From Oribacterium sp. oral taxon 078 str. F0262 (lineage in GTDB: Bacteria > Bacillota > Clostridia > Lachnospirales > Lachnospiraceae), in assembly GCF_000160135.1 (NCBI RefSeq), contig NZ_GG729937.1, forward strand, positions 1,121-65,120: a stretch of DNA of 64,000 nt, written 5' to 3'. The notes under the pieces were generated by a model. That model was not told the DNA's origin, did not search any database, and saw only the letters and a program-made list of their open reading frames with translations. The position numbers and the translations under genes are program-made. The number at the start of each line of letters is the position of its first letter. Within the stretch, counting starts at the first letter, position 1. Below are positions 44,885 through 53,571 of the stretch, in pieces.

Positions 44885-45767
44885 GGATTTCACCTCCTGA
44901 CAGCTTCACGGCCTCTGACAGCGCGCGCTTTGCGAGCTCCGAAATCAACTGCATGCGAAACTCCCTGGAGGCTCTCCAGGAGCTCCGCGGATTCACCTCC
45001 GTAAGAGCTGTCTCTGAGAAATCGGAGAGAAGCCCGGGGTCCGAGAGGCTCCGATTCTTAAGCTTCTCCTCCGCCTTCCTGCAGCGGATCGGCGTGGGCG
45101 CCGCGACGCCGTAGGCAAGGCGCGCCTCTTCGATCCTGCTTCTGTCCCCATTCAGCTTCACGCGGACCGCACAGCCGAGTGTGGCGATCTCCATCGCCCG
45201 GCGCTTTCCGTACTTGATATACTTTCCCGTCCAGCCCTCATAGTCCTCTTTTCGGATCAAAAAGCCGGTGCAGACCTCCTCCCGTCTTCGGACCGTTCGG
45301 CCCGGTCCGGTATAAAAGTCATGGATCGAGATCCTCCTCTCCCCCTCCGGTCCCGTGAGCAAAAGCTCTGTATTGAGGGAGACCGCGCTCGCCGCGGAGT
45401 CCGCGGAGGTCGCGCCGTTGCATATATTCCCCCCCATGGTTCCCATGTTTCGGATCTGCGGGCCGCCGACCATATCCACGGCCTCTCCCAGCATCGGAAG
45501 ATGCTCCATGATCAGAGGATCATTCGTAATATGGGTAAAGCTCGTGCCGGCTCCGATCCAGATCGATTCGTCCGGAAGCAGCTTCACCCCCTTGATCTCC
45601 GGGATATTTTTCACAGATACGAGGGCTCTTCCCGCATCCTTTCCCGCCCTTACACGGATCAGGACATCCGTTCCTCCGTTAATCAGCTCGGCATTTTCAT
45701 CCTCCGAGAGCGCCCTGACAGCATCGTCTACACTGCGTGCCTCATAAAAGCCTGCGATATCAAACAT
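44877..45767 (-). CDS. Xanthine dehydrogenase-type FAD-binding subunit
   Basis: 296 residues. FAD-binding motifs are INGGTDVLIRVRAGK, IGAGTSFTHITND and RNMGTMGGNICNGATSADS, with the C-terminal CO-dehydrogenase flavoprotein-type domain (RMEIATLGCAVRVKLNG). It accepts electrons from the 2Fe-2S subunit and reduces NAD or another carrier. Confidence 0.95.
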   Translation of the reverse strand: MFDIAGFYEARSVDDAVRALSEDENAELINGGTDVLIRVRAGKDAGRALVSVKNIPEIKGVKLLPDESIWIGAGTSFTHITNDPLIMEHLPMLGEAVDMVGGPQIRNMGTMGGNICNGATSADSAASAVSLNTELLLTGPEGERRISIHDFYTGPGRTVRRREEVCTGFLIRKEDYEGWTGKYIKYGKRRAMEIATLGCAVRVKLNGDRSRIEEARLAYGVAAPTPIRCRKAEEKLKNRSLSDPGLLSDFSETALTEVNPRSSWRASREFRMQLISELAKRALSEAVKLSGGEIHA

Positions 45768-45839
45768 CTCCTGAACTCCTTCTATCTATCCTCTGCCAGC
45801 CCCATCCAGAGAGGGAAGCGCGGTCATGTCCTAAAGCGT

Positions 45840-48263
45840 CTACAGAAGCCCTCCTTCCTGGAAAGCCTCAATCAGTCTCTGACTGGTCATCGGGGCGACC
45901 TTCATGCCGATGCCTGTGGCCTGCAAAACGGCGTTTCGGATCGCCGGAGCCGCGGCGATCGTCGGCGGCTCTCCCAGGGATTTGTTGCCGTAGGGGCCCG
46001 TGGGATCCTCAAGCTCCACGAAGTCGATCCTCATATCCGGCACGTCCATCGCGGTCGGGATCTTGAAGTCCAGCAAGTTGTCATTCAGGACACGGCCCGT
46101 CTTCTCATCCACAAGGAGATCCTCCGAGAGCGCATATCCTATGCTCTGCGCGATTCCTCCGTGCACCTGGCCCTCCGCGGTCTTCCGATTGATGATGATG
46201 CCGGAGTCATGGAGCTCCACGAGATCCAGAATCTTCACCAGTCCGAGGGGAAGATCCACCTCGACCTCCGCGAAGCAGACGCCGGAGGAGAAGGTATTGT
46301 CCTTGCACTGGTTCGAGACCTCCGCCGTGATGTGGACCGCGCGGTCCAGAGAGTAAAAGGCGGTGTCCGCCAGGATCGAGAGAGGAAAGAGAGCTTCTCC
46401 CCCTTCCTTCAGGACGACGCGGGAATCCACGATCTCAAGCATCTCCGGCAGGATCTTCTCCTTGGGAGAGAGGGAGAGCTGAGAGCGGAGCTTCTCCTCC
46501 GCCCTGCTGACCTCCTTCGCATAGATCGTCTTCGAGATATCCTCCACGCTGTTGTTCAGCATATAGGCGGCATAATCGAGGATGCGGCTCCGGAATTCCT
46601 CCGCGACCTTCTTGCACGCCATGCCGGAGACATAGGTCTGGCGGGAGGCGTAGGCCCCGGTATCAAAGGGCGTCACATCCGTGTCCTGCGTGGAGACGAT
46701 GTAGATCTCATCAAAGCGAAGGCCGCTCGTATCCGCCGCCATCTGGGTGAATACCGTATCCGCGCCCTGTCCGATCTCCGTCGCCCCCATGATGAGCTGC
46801 GCGGAGCCGTCCTGATTCAGCACCATGCGGGCAGAGGCGGTCTCCAGGGAGATGGGATGCACGCCCGTCTTATAGCAAAAGATCGCCATTCCGACGCCGC
46901 GGCGCTTCATGCCGCTCTCATGCCCGTACTTTTCCCTCTTCTCCGTCCAGTGAAAGAGCTCCGCCCCCTTCTCCATGCACTGCTTTAAGCCATAGGAGCG
47001 AAAGGTGATGCCGTTCCCCGGATCACGGAAGCCTTCCTCCATGCAGTTTTTCATGCGGAGCTCATAGGGATCCATGCCGAGCTTTTTCGCAAGATCATCC
47101 ACCAGACACTCCGTGAACCAGATCGACTGCGGGATGCCGTAGGCCCGCATCGCCCCCGCCGTCGGGGAGCTCGTATAGACTGTCCAGCCATCCGCTTCCG
47201 TCCCCATGCGGTCCCGGTAGAGATCCTTAAACACCGTGCAGCAGTTCGCGCAGATCGCGTGCCCATGGGAGGCGTAGGCGCCGTTGTTCGCATAGGCGTC
47301 AAGACTCCTCGCGAGGATCGTGCCATCCCTTTTCGCAAGACCTCTCACATAGCCCGTGATCTTGTGCCGGGTTCTCGTAGAGATGATGGTCTCCTCCCGG
47401 GAGATCTCAAGACGCACCGGCCGTCCGCCGACCTGCATGCTCATAAAGGCGTTGAGCGGCTCATAGAGTACATCCTGCTTGTTTCCGAAGCCTCCCCCGA
47501 TGTAGGGCTTTATGATCCGGACCTTCCCCGTGGGGATCCCCAGAGCCATGGCCGTGTACAGCTTCACGATCGCGGGGATCTGCGTGGAGCAGGTCACAGT
47601 GACCTTCCCGTTATTGTCCACATAGGCCCAGGAGACCGGAAGCTCGATGTGGCAGTGGGAGATCCTCGGCGTATCCAGCTCCTCCTCTACATAGACGAGC
47701 TCTTCCTCTCCGTACTCTTTCTTCGCCTCCTCGAGGGCCTTCTCGAAGGAAAAGTCCGCCTTTCCCATCGTCATATGGCTGTGCACGATCACATTGTCCT
47801 TACGGAGATCCGGATGAAGCGGCGTGGCCCCCTCCGCCATCGCCTGCTCCACCGTCGGGATCGCAGGATACTCCTCATACTCCACCTTGATCTTTCGGAG
47901 GGCCTGCTGCGCCGCGACCTCATCCTCCGCGATGACGCAGGCGATGTCGTCCCCATAGAAGCGCACGCGCCGGTTCAGGAGCCTCCTGTCGCAGATATCC
48001 TGATGCTTCTCCTCCACACTCCAGGGATGCCCCGCAGTCGGAAACTGGCAGTCCGGCACATCGAAGCAGGTCAGTACCTTTACGACTCCCGGCACCTTCT
48101 CCGCCTCGGAGATATCCATGCTTTTCACCAGACCATTTGCGATTTCCGAGTGCAGTACCTTCCCATGCAAGATATTCTTCGGCTCCAGGTCCGCAGTATA
48201 CTTCGCTTCCCCGCACACCTTCGCATACGCGTCGACCCTGACCTTTCCCTGACCCACTTCCAT
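45840..48263 (-). CDS. Xanthine dehydrogenase-type molybdenum-binding subunit
   Basis: 807 residues. N-terminal a/b hammerhead domain (GQGKVRVDAYAKVCGEAKYT), then the molybdopterin domains with IGGGFGNKQD, GAMRAYG, GATEIGQGADTVF and a C-terminal LGEPPTIAAAPAIRNAV. It hydroxylates a purine or similar heterocycle. AGGAGG precedes the ATG at 48263. It heads the minus-strand hydroxylase operon, divergent from the xanthine/uracil permease. No accessory XdhC-type maturation factor or molybdopterin genes lie nearby. The exact substrate (xanthine, hypoxanthine, nicotinate or other) cannot be told from sequence alone. Confidence 0.93.
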   Translation of the reverse strand: MEVGQGKVRVDAYAKVCGEAKYTADLEPKNILHGKVLHSEIANGLVKSMDISEAEKVPGVVKVLTCFDVPDCQFPTAGHPWSVEEKHQDICDRRLLNRRVRFYGDDIACVIAEDEVAAQQALRKIKVEYEEYPAIPTVEQAMAEGATPLHPDLRKDNVIVHSHMTMGKADFSFEKALEEAKKEYGEEELVYVEEELDTPRISHCHIELPVSWAYVDNNGKVTVTCSTQIPAIVKLYTAMALGIPTGKVRIIKPYIGGGFGNKQDVLYEPLNAFMSMQVGGRPVRLEISREETIISTRTRHKITGYVRGLAKRDGTILARSLDAYANNGAYASHGHAICANCCTVFKDLYRDRMGTEADGWTVYTSSPTAGAMRAYGIPQSIWFTECLVDDLAKKLGMDPYELRMKNCMEEGFRDPGNGITFRSYGLKQCMEKGAELFHWTEKREKYGHESGMKRRGVGMAIFCYKTGVHPISLETASARMVLNQDGSAQLIMGATEIGQGADTVFTQMAADTSGLRFDEIYIVSTQDTDVTPFDTGAYASRQTYVSGMACKKVAEEFRSRILDYAAYMLNNSVEDISKTIYAKEVSRAEEKLRSQLSLSPKEKILPEMLEIVDSRVVLKEGGEALFPLSILADTAFYSLDRAVHITAEVSNQCKDNTFSSGVCFAEVEVDLPLGLVKILDLVELHDSGIIINRKTAEGQVHGGIAQSIGYALSEDLLVDEKTGRVLNDNLLDFKIPTAMDVPDMRIDFVELEDPTGPYGNKSLGEPPTIAAAPAIRNAVLQATGIGMKVAPMTSQRLIEAFQEGGLL

Positions 48264-48781
48264 GCTTATACCTCCTGATCCTTCCTGTTCCCTCATCTCA
48301 TTATAAAAAATACGAAAGCGGGCGTCCATTAACAGTTCTTTCTAATAATCTCTCTTCGTTTCTGTGGACAAGCGACAAAAAACTTTTTTAGATCCCTTCC
48401 CCCTCTCTCTCCGATATCGCTAAAAATCTCTTTGAGAGCCCGATCTGTGAATCAAAACGGGCCGCGTAAATCCTATCTTTTCGTCAATGGAGCCTAAAAT
48501 ATTTTTTGTCATATTTTTGTCATTTGAGAAAAAAGCCTGCCCTTTTCCGCATCTCCGCCCGGTGGACATCATGCTGCACTTTCAGTATATTAGTCTTTAT
48601 ATTAGTCTTTGTCTTCTTGCCTTCTGTCCGCCCGGAGGGCACAGGAAGCTCCCGCTCCCTGCGCATGACTTTTATTCATAAAGGATGAGAAAAACACCGG
48701 GAAAAGACAGCCAAAGCTCAGGCAATCTCAGACAGAAGGCTTTCATTTTCGCGGTACCGGCTTTAGGAGGGGCCTTTTACC
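48264..48781. other. Divergent control region between the hydroxylase operon and the permease
   Basis: A 518-base A+T-rich gap. It holds a tandem 12-bp repeat (ATATTAGTCTTT at 48587-48598 and 48599-48610). No guanine/xanthine riboswitch core was recognised and no promoter with two good boxes could be assigned to either gene. Short open frames near 48487-48690 lack ribosome sites. Confidence 0.4.
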
Positions 48782-50134
48782 ATGAGTCAGAAAAGCAGCG
48801 GGGCGGCCCGCATGGAAAACATCTACCAGCTGGACGGCAGGGTTCCGATCGGAAAGGCGATCCCCTTCGGTCTGCAGCATGTGCTCGCAATGTTCGTCTC
48901 CAATCTGGCGCCGATCACGATCATCGCCGGAGCCGCGCAGCCTGCCCTTTTGCCGGGACAGCTTGCAATGCTCCTGCAAAACGCGATGTTTGTCGCGGGA
49001 ATCGCGACCATGATCCAGCTCTTTCCCCTCTGGAAGATCGGGGCCAGACTCCCGATCGTCATGGGTGTGAGCTTCACCTTCGTGACAATTCTAAGCAGTA
49101 TCGCGGCAAACTACGGCTATCCGAGCATGATCGGCGCCGTGCTCGTGGGAGGGATCTTCGAGGGCAGTCTCGGCCTGCTCGCCCGCTACTGGAAGCACTT
49201 CATCGCTCCGATCGTCTCCGCGACCGTCGTGACCGCGATCGGCTTCTCCCTCTTCACCGTGGGGGCCCGTTCCTTCGGAGGCGGCTACAATGATGATTTC
49301 GGCTCTCTTCAGAATCTCTCTGTCGCGGGCATCACGCTTCTCACCTGCATTCTCTGGAGCATCTTTGCGAAGGGATACTTAAAGCAGCTCTCCGTCCTCG
49401 CGGGACTCATCGTCGGCTATATCCTCTCCGCTGTCCTCGGGATGGTGGATTTCAGCGGGATCTTCTCCGGCGGTCTCCTCTCACTCCCGCATCTCCTTCC
49501 CTTCCGTCCGGTCTTCCACCCCGGGGCGATCTTCTCCGTCTGCATCATCTTCCTGGTCTCCGCCGCAGAGACGATCGGAGATACCTCCGCCATGGTCTCC
49601 TCCGGTTTAAACCGGGAGATCACGGAACAGGAGGTCTCCGGTTCCCTGGGCTGTGACGGCTTCGCCTCCAGCATCTCCGCCCTCTTCGGCTGTCCTCCCG
49701 TGACCTCCTTCTCCCAGAATGTGGGGCTCATCGCGATGACAAAGGTCGTAAACCGCTTCACGATCGCGACCGGAGCCGCGGCCATGCTGCTCGCGGGCCT
49801 TCTGCCCCCCGTCGGAAACTTCTTCGCCTCCCTCCCGCAGTGCGTCCTCGGGGGCTGCACGATCATGATGTTCGGAAGCATCGTGAGCTCCGGCATCCAG
49901 ATGATCTCCGCCTGCGGCTTCAGCCAGAGGAACATCATCATCACCTCCCTCTCCCTCGCGGTCGGAATCGGCTTTACGACGAGCCCGGAGAGTGAGATCT
50001 GGAAGAATTTCCCGCCTCTCATCCAGACGGTCTTCGGGGGAAACGTCGTCGCCGTGGTCTTTGTCGTCGCCCTCCTTTTAAACGGCATCCTGCCAAAGAA
50101 CATGGAGAGCGGAAGGCTTCCGGTTCAGGAATAG
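48782..50134 (+). CDS. Nucleobase:cation symporter-2 family xanthine/uracil permease
   Basis: 450 residues, about 13-14 membrane helices. NCS2 family blocks are visible: PFGLQHVLAMFVSNLAPI, the AETIGDTSAM signature helix with the substrate-binding Glu, and PPVTSFSQNVGLIAMTKV (QNxG motif). The gene is divergent from a xanthine dehydrogenase-type operon, so a purine such as xanthine is the likely cargo. TAGGAGGGG lies before the ATG. It ends at a strong terminator. Confidence 0.93.
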   Translation: MSQKSSGAARMENIYQLDGRVPIGKAIPFGLQHVLAMFVSNLAPITIIAGAAQPALLPGQLAMLLQNAMFVAGIATMIQLFPLWKIGARLPIVMGVSFTFVTILSSIAANYGYPSMIGAVLVGGIFEGSLGLLARYWKHFIAPIVSATVVTAIGFSLFTVGARSFGGGYNDDFGSLQNLSVAGITLLTCILWSIFAKGYLKQLSVLAGLIVGYILSAVLGMVDFSGIFSGGLLSLPHLLPFRPVFHPGAIFSVCIIFLVSAAETIGDTSAMVSSGLNREITEQEVSGSLGCDGFASSISALFGCPPVTSFSQNVGLIAMTKVVNRFTIATGAAAMLLAGLLPPVGNFFASLPQCVLGGCTIMMFGSIVSSGIQMISACGFSQRNIIITSLSLAVGIGFTTSPESEIWKNFPPLIQTVFGGNVVAVVFVVALLLNGILPKNMESGRLPVQE

Positions 50135-50166
50135 CTTCTCCGGGAAAACGCGGTGTACAGCCAAGG

Positions 50167-50209
50167 AAAGGGGGAGTCGGCTTTCGCAGGAAGGCCGACT
50201 CCCCCTTTT
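50167..50209 (+). terminator. Terminator of the permease gene
   Basis: Perfect 15-bp stem AAAGGGGGAGTCGGC/GCCGACTCCCCCTTT (50167-50181 with 50194-50208) followed by a short T-run, 33 bases after the stop codon. Confidence 0.88.
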
Positions 50210-50303
50210 CCCAGCTGTCCCTTCTCTCCCCGGGAGACAATTCTCTTTGAGAAGACTCAGGGATGCACCAAGCTGCCGCCCTGCCATTTTGTCCGTCCGC
50301 GCA

Positions 50304-50434
50304 CAGGCCGTCTGCCGCCCCGGCGACTCGGCTTCGCCCGGGAGGCTTCAGCCGATCTCCCTTCGGGAGACACTTCTCTTCAAGAAGTGGTCAAGGACGC
50401 TCCGAGTCTGCCTGATGGCAGACTTCTGCGCTTT
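50304..50434 (-). repeat. Second copy of the modular hairpin repeat
   Basis: On the minus strand three modules also found in the 24.5-25.0 kb element follow each other closely: 52 identical bases at 50383-50434 (= 24598-24649), 54 bases with one mismatch at 50325-50378 (= 24887-24940) and 22 identical bases at 50304-50325 (= 24795-24816). The modules are compacted and in a different order. The first module runs into the 3' end of the adenylating-ligase gene. Confidence 0.85.
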
Positions 50435-51914
50435 GTCTTCTCAGGAGCTTTCCCATCGCATTTTTCGGGAGCTCTTCCTCCGTGATCGAGAGCTCCTTGA
50501 TCTGCTCCGCCATCGGAAGCCCCCGGTTCATCTCCTTCACATAGGCTCGAATCTCCCCTGCGAGCTCCGGCCTCTCCGAAAGGGCAGAGCTGTATATCTT
50601 CGCGGCGATTTTCTCCCCCTCCGAGAAGACGAGGCATTCGTCGATGAGGGGACAGGCGTAGAGCTTCTCCTCCAGCTCCTCCGGGGAGACATTCTCTCCG
50701 TTTGAGAGAATGATGATATTCTTGATCCGGCCCGTGACATAGAGATAGCCGTCCTCATCCAGCCTCCCCAGATCTCCGGTCCGAAGCCAGCCGTCCCGGA
50801 AGGCCTTCCGGTTCTCCTCCTCATTGTTCAAGTACGCCTTCATGACATTTTTCCCGCGCACGAGGATCTCTCCGTCCTCGATCTTCAGCTCGCAGTAGGA
50901 GGCGAGCTTTCCGCATGCGCCGTCCCGGTAGGCTCCGCGGTAGGTGACGGTTCCCGCCGTCTCCGTCATGCCGAAATACGTCCTTGGCTCGATCCCGAAG
51001 CTCCTCATCCCGCTTATGAGAGAGGCGTTCATCCCCGCTCCGAGGCAGAGGGCTTCCTCCGCCCTCTTAAGGCTCTTTGAAAGAGCAGAGGAGCGGGGAG
51101 CTCTCTCGATCAGCTTCTTCATCACCGCCGGGACCGTGATGAGGCGGTCGAAGCCCCCTCTTTCGAGGTCTCCCAGAAAGCGCTTTGCGCTGCTCAGATA
51201 GCAGCAGTCCCCCCGCGCCATCTCGTCCAGAATCCCGATAATGCCTCCGATATGATAGAGCGGGAGCATGTGGATCGAAGAAATCATATGGGAGAGGTCT
51301 GTGCTCTTTTTCTCCTCCCCGCTTTGGAAGAGCTCCCAGGCATAGACCGAGAGGTTCTGACTGCTGAGCTGCACGACCTTGCTCTTTCCGCTGGTCCCGG
51401 AGGAAAGCAGCATGAGGACGACCGCATCCGGATCCCCGTCGGAAAGCGGGGCCTCCTCGGAAGAGAGCCTGTGCTCCGAAAAAAGCTTCTCCAAGGAGAA
51501 GCTTCTCCCCTCCTCCTCGGGAAAATCCTTTCCGGGAAGCTCGGGGAGCTCCCGGAGATTTTCCCCGAGGAGGAGCGCGTCAAAACCGATCTCCCCCGCG
51601 ATCTCCAGGATTCTCTCCGGGGAAAAGCTCTGGTTGAGCGGAATCACGGTATTGCCGGAGGCGATGATACCGAGATACTCGGCGAGATAAGCATAGGAAT
51701 TCTCCGCGGCGATTCCGATCCGAAAGCGCCCTCCGCTCCGGCTCTTCCTCCCTCTTCCCCACGAGTCCCAAAAGGCCGCCGCCCTCCGGATATCTCTCTC
51801 CAGCTCCTCTGTCGTGACCTTCGCGGGCTCTGCCTGCTCGGGATCCGTGTAGAAAAAGGCCGTCCGCCCCCGGAAGGACGAGAAATACTGCTTTAAAAAT
51901 CCGATCAGAGTCAT
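50391..51914 (-). CDS. Acyl-adenylating ligase (AMP-binding family), cellulose cluster
   Basis: 507 residues. Core motifs: LMLLSSGTSGKSKVV (P-loop), YFGMTETAG, GWLRTGDLG and the catalytic Lys in LPKNAMGKLLRR. It activates a carboxylic acid as acyl-AMP and, given the overlapping carrier-protein gene, probably loads it onto that protein, as DltA does with D-alanine. The ATG overlaps the carrier-protein stop (ATGA). The final residues (QSAEVCHQADSERP) and the stop codon come from the repeat at 50304-50434, so the native C-terminus was replaced just after the catalytic Lys. The acyl substrate is not predictable by eye. Confidence 0.88.
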   Translation of the reverse strand: MTLIGFLKQYFSSFRGRTAFFYTDPEQAEPAKVTTEELERDIRRAAAFWDSWGRGRKSRSGGRFRIGIAAENSYAYLAEYLGIIASGNTVIPLNQSFSPERILEIAGEIGFDALLLGENLRELPELPGKDFPEEEGRSFSLEKLFSEHRLSSEEAPLSDGDPDAVVLMLLSSGTSGKSKVVQLSSQNLSVYAWELFQSGEEKKSTDLSHMISSIHMLPLYHIGGIIGILDEMARGDCCYLSSAKRFLGDLERGGFDRLITVPAVMKKLIERAPRSSALSKSLKRAEEALCLGAGMNASLISGMRSFGIEPRTYFGMTETAGTVTYRGAYRDGACGKLASYCELKIEDGEILVRGKNVMKAYLNNEEENRKAFRDGWLRTGDLGRLDEDGYLYVTGRIKNIIILSNGENVSPEELEEKLYACPLIDECLVFSEGEKIAAKIYSSALSERPELAGEIRAYVKEMNRGLPMAEQIKELSITEEELPKNAMGKLLRRQSAEVCHQADSERP

Positions 51915-52159
51915 CCCTGTTTTTCCATCCTTTTCATCACGGCATCCGCGATATCTCCGACGGTCTCCGTCTCCGCGAGGACTCGCTCCGGCATCCGGAT
52001 ATGAAAGGCGGATTCCAGCGCCCCCAAAAGATTATAAAAATCCAGGGAATCGATCCCAAGATCCTCCTGCATGGAGGTCTCCTCGTCGATCTCTTCCTGA
52101 GAGTCCATCACCTCCCGTATGATCGGGATCAGCTTCTCCAAAATCTCTTCTCTGTCCAT
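51911..52159 (-). CDS. Acyl carrier protein
   Basis: 82 residues, acidic. The phosphopantetheine-attachment Ser lies in LGIDSLDFYNLL. It is too far from fatty-acid genes to be the housekeeping carrier and sits between the serine hydrolase and the ligase gene, so it probably carries the acyl group for polysaccharide modification, like DltC. AGAGG precedes the ATG. Confidence 0.93.
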   Translation of the reverse strand: MDREEILEKLIPIIREVMDSQEEIDEETSMQEDLGIDSLDFYNLLGALESAFHIRMPERVLAETETVGDIADAVMKRMEKQG

Positions 52160-52191
52160 ATTCTAAAACCTCTCTTTCCCGAAACAGCGCC

Positions 52192-53565
52192 TCAGCTTCC
52201 CGCGCCCTCTGCCTTTTCCGTCTCCTTTGCTTCTCCCGCCTCCAAGGAGGAGGGCGGACTCATATCCTTCGCGGCTTTTCCCCGCTCCGAGGATAGCTCT
52301 GTGCCACCCTGTACCGTAGGTTCTGCCGCGCTTCCCTGTGCCGGGGCTCCTGTCATGCCTCTCTGTGCCGGAGATTCTGCCGCGTTTCCCTGCGCCGAGG
52401 ATTCCGCCGCGCTCTCCTGCTCCGTGGAGGAGGATTCCAGAAAGCGGAATTTTCCGTCCCCACGGACTTCCTCACCCCCGATTCCATGCCGGAGCTTCCG
52501 CTCCGCCACGTAGTATTGCTTTGCGAAGCTGTAGAGCTTCTCCGCAAGCTTCGAAAGATCCGCATTCGAGCGATTGCTCAAGAGGATGATCTGCCCGTCC
52601 GTCTCTTCGTCATAGAAGATATAGGAGCGGCAATATTTTCCCGCGCCGCTGTGATGGAAAACCCTGCCCTCCTTGCTGAGACCCATGGTATAGCTTTTCC
52701 CGTCCGAAAAAATCTCATCCGGGTTTACTCCGGGAATCCCTCCCTTATACAGCGCATTCTGCCACTCATAGAGGTCGATGACATCGGAGCTCATCCCGCC
52801 CGCGCTGAAGCTGAAATTCGAGGAGTATTCCTCCCCGTCCGACTTCGTCTCTCCGTCATAGGGCTTTACCTCTGCGTCCTGCGCGGAGCTGCTGCTATGC
52901 GAAAGCCCCAGCGGCTTTAAGAACTCCGACTCGATATAGTCCCCGTAGCTCTGCCCGGAGAGCTTCTCGATGATTGCGCCCAGGAGAACATAGTTCGAAT
53001 TGCTGTAGTGAAACTCTCCTCCGGTGCTTCCGTCCAGCTTGAACTGGAGAATCGCATCCACAAGCTCCGCTGTCTCTACTATCCCCGTGCCCCCGGAAAA
53101 GCGGGACAAAAAGTCCTGATCATCGGTATAGTTTGGGATGCCGGAGTTCATCTCGAGAAGCTGCCGGACCGTCACCCTGTCCGCATAGCCGCAGTCCGGA
53201 AAGAAGCGGCGCAGCGTCTCATCCTGCGAGAGCTTTCCCTCGGAGATCAGCCGAAAAACCGCGGCTCCCGTGAACTGCTTCGTGATGGAGTTGATGGGAA
53301 GGCTGCTGTCCCTCCCGATCTTCTCCTTCCCCTCCGCACTGATCCTTCCGTACCCGCCGGAGAAGAGAATCTTCCCGTCCTTAGACAGGAGATAGGAGCC
53401 GTGATAGCCGAAGCTTCGGAAGATCCCCTCCAGCTTCTTCTGATAATGCTTCTTCATGCTGCTGTAGGAACGCACCGAATACATCCGGAACACAAAGAGC
53501 GCTGCCAGTAAAAAGGCCGCGGCAATCAGTCCGGAAAATATCCTCTTGTTCCGTTCTTCCTTCAT
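52192..53565 (-). CDS. Membrane-anchored class C beta-lactamase-type serine hydrolase
   Basis: 457 residues. An N-terminal membrane helix (about 9-27) anchors an outer domain with the three family motifs: SITK (NSITKQFTG), YSN (FHYSNSNYVLLG) and HSG (VFHHSGAGKY). A low-complexity tail of about 90 residues holds degenerate repeats of the type AAESPAQ/GAPAQGS. Relatives include penicillin-binding esterases such as FmtA, which removes D-alanine esters, so it may trim acyl groups from the polymer made here (inference). It starts just after the GH5 stop. Confidence 0.87.
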   Translation of the reverse strand: MKEERNKRIFSGLIAAAFLLAALFVFRMYSVRSYSSMKKHYQKKLEGIFRSFGYHGSYLLSKDGKILFSGGYGRISAEGKEKIGRDSSLPINSITKQFTGAAVFRLISEGKLSQDETLRRFFPDCGYADRVTVRQLLEMNSGIPNYTDDQDFLSRFSGGTGIVETAELVDAILQFKLDGSTGGEFHYSNSNYVLLGAIIEKLSGQSYGDYIESEFLKPLGLSHSSSSAQDAEVKPYDGETKSDGEEYSSNFSFSAGGMSSDVIDLYEWQNALYKGGIPGVNPDEIFSDGKSYTMGLSKEGRVFHHSGAGKYCRSYIFYDEETDGQIILLSNRSNADLSKLAEKLYSFAKQYYVAERKLRHGIGGEEVRGDGKFRFLESSSTEQESAAESSAQGNAAESPAQRGMTGAPAQGSAAEPTVQGGTELSSERGKAAKDMSPPSSLEAGEAKETEKAEGAGS

Positions 53566-53571
53566 TTCGCT

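Noticed and set aside
48264-48781. Purine or xanthine riboswitch upstream of the permease
   Set aside because: No conserved purine-aptamer junction sequences were found, and there is no terminator hairpin before the ribosome site.
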